This document shows, piece after piece, positions 1-4,912 of a stretch of 5,634 nt of DNA. Source of the DNA: JAMLIN01 sp041676645 (GTDB taxonomy: Bacteria; Pseudomonadota; Gammaproteobacteria; Burkholderiales; Burkholderiaceae_E). The notes below the pieces were generated by a model. It was not told the origin of the DNA and made no database searches. It was given only the letters and a program-made list of their open reading frames with translations. The stretch covers positions 1 through 5,634 of the forward strand of contig JBAYRO010000148.1 of assembly GCA_041676645.1 (NCBI GenBank), read 5' to 3'. Numbering within the stretch: the stretch's first letter is position 1; each line of letters begins with the position of its first letter. The position numbers were made by a program, and so were the translations under genes.

Positions 1-329
1 CCCGGCACCGTGATCCGCATCGCCACCGCGATGCCGAAGGCGCCGGCCTTGTCGGTCATCGGACCGATCGAGACATCGGCCTCGATCTTCGGGTCGCCCT
101 CGAGCTTCGTCTTCTGGCGGGCCGCCACCGCGTTCATCGCGCCGATGAAGCAGGCCGAATAACCGGCCGCGAACAGCTGCTCGGGATTGGTGCCCGGGCC
201 GCCATCGCCGCCCATTTCCTTCGGGGTCGAAAGCTGCACCTTCAGCGCCCCGTCCGAGGATTCGCTGGTGCCGGCGCGTCCGCCGACGGATGTCGCATGC
301 GCTGTGTAGACTGCCTTGTCGATGGCCAT
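1..329 (-). CDS. ohr: Organic hydroperoxide resistance protein Ohr (OsmC/Ohr family), C-terminus cut by window edge
   Basis: Ohr is a cytoplasmic thiol peroxidase that reduces organic and fatty-acid hydroperoxides, using a reactive cysteine recycled through lipoylated proteins (family knowledge). The visible 109 residues begin MAIDKAVYTAHATSVGGRAG and contain the family hallmarks: Arg18, Glu50 in the NPEQLFAAGY segment, and the peroxidatic Cys60 in GYSACF. These match the Arg19/Glu51/Cys61 triad of characterised Ohr proteins with a one-residue offset. Typical length is about 140 residues, so roughly 30 are missing, including the expected resolving cysteine near residue 125. The start is the ATG at 329-327, supported by a strong AGGAGGA ribosome-binding site at 340-334. 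The gene is divergent from the M48 protease gene. I see no inverted repeat resembling an OhrR operator in the upstream spacer. Identification is firm; OsmC itself is less likely because of the GGRAG and NPEQLFAAGYSACF motifs. Confidence 0.95.
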   Translation of the reverse strand, partial: MAIDKAVYTAHATSVGGRAGTSESSDGALKVQLSTPKEMGGDGGPGTNPEQLFAAGYSACFIGAMNAVAARQKTKLEGDPKIEADVSIGPMTDKAGAFGIAVAMRITVP

Positions 330-333
330 GTAG

Positions 334-340
334 TCCTCCT
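334..340 (-). promoter_or_regulatory. Strong Shine-Dalgarno site of ohr
   Basis: On the minus strand this reads AGGAGGA, four bases before the ATG at 329. It fixes the ohr start codon and suggests efficient translation. Confidence 0.8.
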
Positions 341-450
341 GGGTCGATGGATCGATGGTGAGTGGAGGGCACCAGCATCCCCGCATCGGCGAAACCTTGT
401 CCACGGCCGGGGCATCGGGCGCTTGCCGCGGGACACCGGCTCTGGTATCG

Positions 451-483
451 AATGGCGCAGGAATGACGCAGGAATGGCGCAGC
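451..483. repeat. Three tandem 11-bp units upstream of the M48 gene
   Basis: The units are AATGGCGCAGG (451-461), AATGACGCAGG (462-472) and AATGGCGCAGC (473-483). Each differs from the first by at most one base. The 11-bp period is close to one helical turn, so a protein binding each unit would sit on one face of the DNA. More degenerate AATG/AATC-led pieces follow at 525-550. The array ends 76 bases before the protease start codon. Binding-site function is inference. Confidence 0.6.
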
Positions 484-546
484 GGAAAGCGGCCCGGATG
501 CGAAGGGAACGCGGAGCATCGGGCAATGGCAGGAATCGACGAATGA

Positions 547-554
547 GGGGAGGG
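547..554 (+). promoter_or_regulatory. Shine-Dalgarno site of the M48 protease gene
   Basis: The purine run GGGGAGGG ends five bases before the ATG at 560; its GGAGG core has a six-base spacer. It supports this start over later ATG codons. Confidence 0.75.
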
Positions 555-559
555 CAGCG

Positions 560-1924
560 ATGAACCCGCAAGCAATCGCCGGATCGGCCGGCCTCGCGCA
601 AAGGCTGCGCAAGGGGCGCCTGGCGCGCCGCGACCTGCTCTGGCTGGTCGGTGCGAGCAGTGGCGCGGCCGCGCTCGCCAGCCTCTCGGGTTGCGCCACC
701 TCGCCGGTCACCGGCGAGACCATCCTGGTCGGCATGAGCGAGGCCCAGGAACGATCGATCGATGCGCAAGTCGCGCCGCACCAGTTCTCGCAGGATCTCG
801 GCGAGGCCCAGGATGCGCGATCCAATGCCTACGTCGATCGCATCGGTGCCGATCTCGCCGGGCGCAGCCACCGCCCCGACATGCCGTATTCCTACCGGGT
901 GCTCAACGCCAACTATGTGAACGCCTATACCTTCCCGGGCGGGGCGATGGGTGTGACCCGCGGCATCATGACCGAGATGCAGTCCGAGGCCGAGCTCGCC
1001 GCGCTGCTGGGCCACGAGATCGGCCATGTCAACGCCCGCCATGCCGCCCAGCGCCAGGGCCAGTCGATGCTCGCGCAGGCGGCGGTGGTCGGCCTCGGGG
1101 TGGCCACTTCCGATTCCCAGTGGAGCGGCCTGGTCGGGCTCGCCAGCCAGGTCGGCGCGAGCGCGCTGCTCTCGTCCTATTCGCGCGACAACGAGCGCGA
1201 GGCCGATGCCCTCGGCCAGGAATACATGGCACGCGCCGGCTATCCGGCCAGCGGCATGACCAGCCTGCACCAGTTGCTGCTCGCCGAGCAGAAGGCGCAG
1301 CCGAGCATGCTGCAGACCATGTTCTCGACCCATCCGATGCCGGCCGAACGGGTCGAGACCGCGCGCCGGCTCGCCGCCACCCAGTACGCTGGAACGGCCA
1401 GCCGGCCGGTGCAGCGCGAGCGCTTCATGGACAACACCGCCCGCCTGCGCGCCCTGCGTCCGACCATCCAGGCCTGCCAGAAGGGCGAGGCCGAGGGCGC
1501 GCGCGAGCGCTACGACGCCGCCGAGGGCCACTTCCGCACCGCGCTCAGGAGCACCCCGCGCGACTACGCGGCGAACGTGCTGATGGCCCGCTGCCTGGTC
1601 GCGCAGGAACGCCCGGCCGATGCGAAGCGCTATGCCGAGATCGCCAGCGCGATCGATCCGAAGGAGGCGCAGGCGATCAAGCTGGCCGGCGTCGCCCGCC
1701 TGGGCCTGCGCGACTACGCCGGCGCCTTCGCGCAGTTCGATGCCTTCGACAAGCGCCTGCCCGGCGATCCGGGCATCACCTTCCTGAAGGGGGTCTCGCT
1801 CGAGGGCGGCGGCAGGCGCCGTGAAGCGGCTACCCACTACGCCCGCTACGCCAATTCGGTGCGCCAGGGAGGCGCATCGCAGTATGCGGTGTCGCGCCTG
1901 AAGTCCTGGGGCTACGTGAAATAG
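560..1924 (+). CDS. M48-family zinc metalloprotease lipoprotein with C-terminal TPR-like region (BepA-like)
   Basis: This is probably an envelope protease or chaperone that degrades or helps assemble misfolded outer-membrane proteins, by analogy with BepA and LoiP. The 454-residue product starts with a signal peptide: basic n-region, twin arginine at 23-24 (ARRDLLW), hydrophobic stretch to about 41, then lipobox LSGC with lipidated Cys45. Position +2 after the cysteine is alanine, not the aspartate that retains lipoproteins in the inner membrane, so outer-membrane anchoring is expected. The catalytic core carries HEIGH at 152-156 (zinc ligands His152 and His156, general base Glu153) and ExxxD at 212-216 (Glu212 the third ligand). 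The STHPMP segment has His258, equivalent in context to the BepA regulatory histidine. Residues about 310-440 are alanine-rich helices with TPR spacing. BepA has no lipid anchor and LoiP no TPR region, so this is a mixed architecture and I give no symbol. It stands alone: ohr is divergent, the next gene convergent. Confidence 0.9.
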   Translation: MNPQAIAGSAGLAQRLRKGRLARRDLLWLVGASSGAAALASLSGCATSPVTGETILVGMSEAQERSIDAQVAPHQFSQDLGEAQDARSNAYVDRIGADLAGRSHRPDMPYSYRVLNANYVNAYTFPGGAMGVTRGIMTEMQSEAELAALLGHEIGHVNARHAAQRQGQSMLAQAAVVGLGVATSDSQWSGLVGLASQVGASALLSSYSRDNEREADALGQEYMARAGYPASGMTSLHQLLLAEQKAQPSMLQTMFSTHPMPAERVETARRLAATQYAGTASRPVQRERFMDNTARLRALRPTIQACQKGEAEGARERYDAAEGHFRTALRSTPRDYAANVLMARCLVAQERPADAKRYAEIASAIDPKEAQAIKLAGVARLGLRDYAGAFAQFDAFDKRLPGDPGITFLKGVSLEGGGRRREAATHYARYANSVRQGGASQYAVSRLKSWGYVK

Positions 1925-1932
1925 CAGGGCAT

Positions 1933-1954
1933 GTCGGGTCGCGACTGACCCGGC
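1933..1954. terminator. Hairpin between convergent genes, possible bidirectional terminator
   Basis: GTCGGGTC (1933-1940) pairs with GACCCGGC (1947-1954) around a six-base loop: eight pairs, one of them a U-G wobble in plus-strand RNA. It lies in the 39-base gap between two convergent stop codons, where a shared terminator is expected. There is no T-run on either side, so it would be a weak intrinsic terminator or only a transcript-end stabiliser. Confidence 0.45.
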
Positions 1955-1963
1955 GGCCCAGCC

Positions 1964-2704
1964 TCATGCGGCATCGAACACCCCGAGCTCGGCGAGCTGG
2001 CGTTCGGCCGCCTCGGCCCAGCCGCGATTGGCGATCGGGCTGGCCGGGCTCGGATGCAGCACCGTCGCAATGCGCGGCGATGCGCCGTCGTCGGGCCGGC
2101 GATCGAGCGCCGCCGCGATCCGCTGGCGGGCATAGGCGCCCACGCCGATCGCCCAGTCCGGCGCCAGCGTCGCCAGCGCGCGGCGCAGATGCTCGTCGCA
2201 GGCCTGCTGCAGCGGCGCGAGCTCGGCGCGGGGCAGCTTGTCGGGCGTGAGGTTGCGCCCGCCCGCCTCGAGGAAGACCAGCGGGCAGTAGTTCAGCACG
2301 AAGCAGTCCGCGAAGAACGCCTGGGCGCTGCCGAAGCGCTGCGCCGCCCAGCCCCAGAGCCGCCTGCCGCTCACTTCCGAGCGGGAGCAGTCGAAGCCTT
2401 CGATCGGCCGCTTCGGATGCATCGCGGCCGGCTGGCCGACCGGCGCCTCGATACCCATCCAGTCGCGCACCGCCGTGATCTCGCCGAAGGGCACGCCCGT
2501 CTGCATCATGCCGAAGGGCCCCGGGTTCATGCCGACGAAGACCACCCGGCGGCGGCCGTCGCCATAGCGGCGCAGGTAGAGCTCATGCGGTGCGAAGGCG
2601 TAGTCGAGCGGGTTGTAGACGAAGGCGACGGGCGGGGCGAAGCGCATCGCGCCGACCTGCGAGGACAGGTGGCGGGCGGCGTCGATCAGGTCGGAGGCGG
2701 ACAT
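1964..2704 (-). CDS. SMUG1-type uracil-DNA glycosylase
   Basis: It excises uracil, and probably oxidised pyrimidines such as 5-hydroxymethyluracil, from DNA to start base-excision repair (knowledge of uracil-DNA glycosylase family 3, SMUG1). The 246-residue protein has the SMUG1 core GMNPGPFGMMQTGVPFGE at 58-75. Asn60 is the catalytic water-activating residue and Phe73 the stacking residue, 13 positions apart as in human Asn85/Phe98. NYCPL at 138-142 supplies Asn138 (uracil recognition, human Asn163). HPSPASP at 217-223 supplies His217 (human His239) with the intercalation loop. The N-terminal block FAPPVAFVYNPLDYAFAPHE (22-41) also matches the family. Family-1 Ung motifs (GQDPYH) are absent. 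The ATG at 2704 leaves about 20 residues before the conserved block, but only a weak GGCGG lies upstream. It follows the yhhN-like gene by 42 bases on the same strand, so co-transcription is likely. Confidence 0.92.
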   Translation of the reverse strand: MSASDLIDAARHLSSQVGAMRFAPPVAFVYNPLDYAFAPHELYLRRYGDGRRRVVFVGMNPGPFGMMQTGVPFGEITAVRDWMGIEAPVGQPAAMHPKRPIEGFDCSRSEVSGRRLWGWAAQRFGSAQAFFADCFVLNYCPLVFLEAGGRNLTPDKLPRAELAPLQQACDEHLRRALATLAPDWAIGVGAYARQRIAAALDRRPDDGASPRIATVLHPSPASPIANRGWAEAAERQLAELGVFDAA

Positions 2705-2712
2705 GGCCGCCG

Positions 2713-2718
2713 ATGATA
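2713..2718 (-). promoter_or_regulatory. Possible -10 hexamer immediately upstream of the SMUG1 gene
   Basis: TATCAT on the minus strand matches TATAAT at five of six positions and ends eight bases before the A of the ATG at 2704. Initiation here would give an almost leaderless message, which would fit the poor ribosome site. No convincing -35 box lies 16-18 bases upstream, so this is tentative. Confidence 0.25.
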
Positions 2719-2746
2719 CCGGCGCTGCGCCAGGAGCGCGGGACCG

Positions 2747-3427
2747 TCAGCTGCGGATGCGCAGCGGCTCGGGCTCCAGTTCCGCGTTCGGAATCGACAG
2801 GGTGATGAGGGTCTGCGCCGCCCAGTAGGCGCCCAGCACCAGCACCGGCGCCAGCGCGATGGGCGTGTGGAAGCGATCGATCGCGAGCAGGCCGTCGGAC
2901 AGCAGGAAGAGGGTGGCGCCCGCGGCCGCCCGGCGGTTGTCGCGCGACGCCGCGATCGCGGCGCGCGCATGCGCCTGGCCCACCATCAGCCCGATCGCCG
3001 CCACGTAGGCGAGCACCGGCAGGCGCATCGAGCCGGGCAGCGTCGGCCAGAGCACCAGCAGGACCGCGCCGCTGACCACCCCGGCCGCGGCGAAGGGCTG
3101 CAGGCGCGCGAAGAAGCCGACCCCGGTCGCGAAGGCGGCGATGTAGCACAGGTGCGCGAGCAGGAAGGCGACCAGCCCGGCGAGGAAGAGCGATGGCTCG
3201 ATCAGCAGCGTATCCCCGGCCAGCGACAGCAGCAGGCCGGCGGTGACCAGCCGGGCGTAGCGGTCGCCCGCCAGGCCGCGGCGCCAGGCCACCCAGCACA
3301 GCACCGCCGTGGTGAGCGGCTTGAACAGCCAGACCATCCAGCCGAGCTCGCCGTACTTGCCCGCGATGGTCAGCAGGGCGCCGACGGCGATCACCGTGGC
3401 AAGTACTCGGGGTTCGCGCAGTTTCAT
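2747..3427 (-). CDS. YhhN/TMEM86-family membrane protein, putative lysoplasmalogenase
   Basis: Characterised YhhN/TMEM86 members hydrolyse the vinyl-ether bond of lysoplasmalogens, releasing an aldehyde and a glycerophospho-base; the bacterial role is poorly defined. The 226-residue protein is almost entirely hydrophobic, with about eight likely membrane segments (roughly 8-23, 29-48, 58-76, 80-100, 103-129, 134-152, 168-186, 188-211) and a polar C-terminal tail. Family signatures are KPLTT (36-40), GDTLL (71-75, Asp72), AHLCYIAAF (91-99) and SDGLLAIDRF (177-186, Asp178); the two aspartates are the conserved putative catalytic acids. Length is typical. The ATG at 3427 has GGAGA at 3436-3432, spaced by four bases. 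The start lies inside a 17-bp tandem repeat that sets up tiny upstream reading frames (separate entries). The gene probably leads an operon with the SMUG1 gene. Family assignment is good; enzymatic activity is inferred. Confidence 0.87.
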   Translation of the reverse strand: MKLREPRVLATVIAVGALLTIAGKYGELGWMVWLFKPLTTAVLCWVAWRRGLAGDRYARLVTAGLLLSLAGDTLLIEPSLFLAGLVAFLLAHLCYIAAFATGVGFFARLQPFAAAGVVSGAVLLVLWPTLPGSMRLPVLAYVAAIGLMVGQAHARAAIAASRDNRRAAAGATLFLLSDGLLAIDRFHTPIALAPVLVLGAYWAAQTLITLSIPNAELEPEPLRIRS

Positions 3428-3444
3428 CGAGTCTCCAGATTCAT
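3424..3444 (-). CDS. Possible upstream mini-ORF, 6 codons, overlapping the yhhN-like start
   Basis: The frame MNLETR starts at the ATG of repeat unit 2 and stops at TGA 3426-3424. That stop overlaps the yhhN-like start codon as ATGA. Its own ribosome site is weak (AGG only), so translation would depend on coupling from the preceding mini-ORF. It contains the yhhN Shine-Dalgarno sequence. Confidence 0.3.
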   Translation of the reverse strand: MNLETR

Positions 3445-3479
3445 CGGGCCTGCGGCTGCATCGAGCCTCCGGGGTTCAT
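3441..3479 (-). CDS. Possible upstream mini-ORF, 12 codons
   Basis: The reading frame MNPGGSMQPQAR runs from the ATG of repeat unit 4. Its internal Met7 (ATG at 3461) is the start in unit 3 and has the best ribosome site of the array, GGAGG at 3470-3466. Its TGA (3443-3441) overlaps the next mini-ORF's ATG as ATGA. A coding role for the peptide is unlikely; a role in translation or coupling is possible. Seen in sequence only. Confidence 0.3.
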   Translation of the reverse strand: MNPGGSMQPQAR

Positions 3480-3581
3480 CGGGCCTTCGTACGGTCCGGG
3501 CATGGCCATTGCCGAACAGTCTGGGCTTGCGGGCGTCGACCGACAAGCCGCGCCGACCGCTCGCGACGCCGGGCCTTGAAG

Positions 3582-3587
3582 CATAAT
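3582..3587 (+). promoter_or_regulatory. Candidate -10 box for the glgCA operon
   Basis: CATAAT matches TATAAT at five of six positions in the only AT-rich patch of the spacer. Transcription would start near 3593-3595, giving a leader of about 55 bases to the ATG at 3650. The matching -35 position (about 3558-3564) is GC-rich and poor, so an activator or another sigma factor would be needed. Confidence 0.35.
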
Positions 3588-3649
3588 CGCTGCAAGGGAC
3601 CGGGCCGGTGTGGATGCGGACGGCGCGGCGCAACAGCGGGGTCCATCGC

Positions 3650-4912
3650 ATGAACGTCGATCATTCGGAACGTCGCCTGCCTCGGCGAGCGATGGTATTG
3701 CTGCTTGCCGGCGGCCGCGGCAGCCGCCTGATGCATCTCACCGACATCCGCTGCAAGCCGGCGGTCTATTTCGGCGGCAAGTTTCGCATCATCGATTTCG
3801 CGCTGTCCAACTGCATGAACTCGGGCCTGCGCAAGATCGGCATCCTGACCCAGTACAAGTCGCACAGCCTGCTGCGCCACCTGCAGCGCGGCTGGTCCTT
3901 CCTCAAGCCCGAGATGGGCGAGTTCATCGACCTGCTGCCGGCGCAGCAGCGCATCGACGAAACCTCCTGGTACCGCGGCACCTCGGACGCCGTCTACCAG
4001 AATCTCGACATCGTCCGCGCCAATGAGCCCGACTACATCGTCGTGCTCGCCGGCGACCATGTCTACAAGATGGACTACGCGCGGATGCTGGCCGACCATG
4101 TCAACAGTCGCGCCGACTGCACCGTCGGCTGCATCGAGGTGCCGCGGCTCGACGCCACCGGCTTCGGGGTGATGCACATCGACGAATCGCGCCGGGTGAT
4201 CGAGTTCATCGAGAAACCGGCCGATCCGCCCGCCATGCCGGGTCATCCCGATCTCGCGCTCGCCTCGATGGGCATCTACATCTTCAACGCCGACTATCTC
4301 TACGACCTGCTCGCGCGCGATGCGCTCGATCCGGGCTCGGCGCACGACTTCGGCCGCAACATCATCCCGATGGTGGTGCGCGAAGGCCATGCGCTCGCGC
4401 ATCCCTTCAGCATGAGCTGTGTGCGCGACGGCCCCGAGCAGCAGGCGTACTGGCGCGACGTCGGCACGGTCGATGCCTACTGGTCGGCCAACATCGATCT
4501 CACCGCCACCGTGCCCGAGCTCAACCTGTACGACACCACCTGGCCGATCTGGACCTACCAGGAGCAGCTGCCGCCGGCCAAGTTCGTCCACAACATGGGC
4601 GATCGCGTCGGCGTCGCCATCGAATCCACCGTCTCGGGCGGCTGCATCATCTCGGGCCGGCTCGATCGTTCGCTGCTCTTCTCCAAATGCCGCGTGCATT
4701 CGTATGCGCAGGTCACGGAATCGGTGTTGCTGCCGGCGGTGGAGGTGGGCCGCGGCGCGCGCCTGGACCGTTGCGTCGTCGACCATGGCTGCGTGATCCC
4801 CGACGGGCTGGTGGTTGGCGAGGATCCCGCGCTCGACGCCAGCCGCTTCTACCGCAGTCCGGGCGGCATCACGCTGATCACCCGCAGGATGCTCGACGAG
4901 ATGGCCGCATGA
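3650..4912 (+). CDS. glgC: Glucose-1-phosphate adenylyltransferase (ADP-glucose pyrophosphorylase)
   Basis: GlgC makes ADP-glucose and pyrophosphate from glucose 1-phosphate and ATP, the committed and allosterically controlled step of bacterial glycogen synthesis; it is a cytosolic homotetramer. From this start the protein has 420 residues (E. coli 431). The nucleotidyltransferase domain shows GGRGSRL (21-27), FGGKFRIIDFALSNCMNSG (41-59), WYRGTSDAV (107-115, Tyr108), LAGDHVYKMDY (134-144, catalytic Asp136) and FIEKP (186-190, glucose-1-phosphate Lys189). The left-handed beta-helix domain follows from about 300 (VSGGCIISG at 328-336). The E. coli frame aligns without gaps from Arg34 to Lys189. 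Isoleucine 33 replaces the E. coli activator-site Lys39. In-frame GTG (3608) and ATG (3614) would add 14 or 12 residues. AAGGGA at 3594-3599 could serve the GTG, but the candidate promoter places RNA start there, so I prefer 3650, whose GCGGGG site is weak. The stop overlaps glgA. Confidence 0.96.
   Translation: MNVDHSERRLPRRAMVLLLAGGRGSRLMHLTDIRCKPAVYFGGKFRIIDFALSNCMNSGLRKIGILTQYKSHSLLRHLQRGWSFLKPEMGEFIDLLPAQQRIDETSWYRGTSDAVYQNLDIVRANEPDYIVVLAGDHVYKMDYARMLADHVNSRADCTVGCIEVPRLDATGFGVMHIDESRRVIEFIEKPADPPAMPGHPDLALASMGIYIFNADYLYDLLARDALDPGSAHDFGRNIIPMVVREGHALAHPFSMSCVRDGPEQQAYWRDVGTVDAYWSANIDLTATVPELNLYDTTWPIWTYQEQLPPAKFVHNMGDRVGVAIESTVSGGCIISGRLDRSLLFSKCRVHSYAQVTESVLLPAVEVGRGARLDRCVVDHGCVIPDGLVVGEDPALDASRFYRSPGGITLITRRMLDEMAA

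Larger units (their letters stand above)
330..559. other. Divergent spacer between ohr and the M48 protease gene
   Basis: This 230-base spacer must hold promoters for both flanking genes. Near ohr there is a short direct repeat, TCGATGG twice at 344-350 and 352-358, lying in the ohr leader. In the middle is a triple 11-bp repeat, listed separately. On the minus strand TGGACA (403-398) resembles a -35 box, but the bases 16 to 18 further on give no good -10 partner. Reading frames opening here in other frames have no recognisable content and no good ribosome site. Confidence 0.6.
3423..3491. repeat. Four tandem 17-bp units spanning the yhhN-like start codon
   Basis: The units are TTCATCGAGTCTCCAGA (3423-3439), TTCATCGGGCCTGCGGC (3440-3456), TGCATCGAGCCTCCGGGG (3457-3474, one base longer) and TTCATCGGGCCTTCGTA (3475-3491). 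The core T(T/G)CATCG(A/G)G(C/T)CT is kept in all four. Read on the minus strand, each unit carries a purine-rich segment followed four bases later by an ATG (3427, 3444, 3461, 3479). The first unit is the real ribosome site and start of the yhhN-like gene, so the array looks like repeated duplication of that translation start. Confidence 0.85.
3428..3649. other. Divergent spacer between the yhhN-like gene and glgC
   Basis: The left 64 bases are the 17-bp repeat array. The rest, 3492-3649, should contain promoters for both directions. The only AT-rich patch is around TTGAAGCATAATC at 3576-3588. I see no rho-independent terminator, riboswitch or strong operator-like palindrome; CGTACG at 3488-3493 is a bare six-base palindrome. 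Confidence 0.55.

Noticed and set aside
375..403. A possible sigma-70 promoter for ohr (TGGACA as -35)
   Set aside because: No acceptable -10 hexamer occurs 16-18 bases downstream on the minus strand.
242..1837. A 531-codon open frame on the minus strand opposite the M48 gene
   Set aside because: It runs in codon register with the sense gene. In GC-rich genes the sense codons TTA, CTA and TCA are rare, so the antisense frame seldom meets a stop. The translation is low-complexity and Ala/Arg/Gly-rich, with no family motif, and it would overlap the ohr start.
2054..2716. A 220-codon plus-strand frame opposite the SMUG1 gene
   Set aside because: It is a codon-register shadow of a gene with all its catalytic residues; it has no ribosome site and no recognisable content.
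2722..2735. A GGCGCAGCGCC inverted repeat between the yhhN-like and SMUG1 genes as a terminator
   Set aside because: The stem is only four pairs with a three-base loop, with no T-run; self-complementary GC words of this size are common at this base composition.
3423..3491. A CRISPR-like array or integration site at the tandem repeats
   Set aside because: The units are contiguous 17-mers with no unique spacers, and no cas, integrase or tRNA gene is nearby.
2867..3586. A 239-codon plus-strand frame opposite the yhhN-like gene
   Set aside because: It is the reverse of membrane segments, giving a Gln/Arg/Gly-rich product without features, in codon register with the real gene.
3424..3651. A 75-codon minus-strand frame ending on the yhhN-like start
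   Set aside because: The full frame begins across the glgC start and is Arg/Pro-rich without a motif. Only its last six codons, from the repeat-unit ATG, are considered as a mini-ORF.
3476..4786. A 436-codon open frame on the minus strand opposite glgC
   Set aside because: It has the same codon-register antisense artefact; glgC is unmistakable, and the antisense product (rich in His, Asp, Val) shows no domain.
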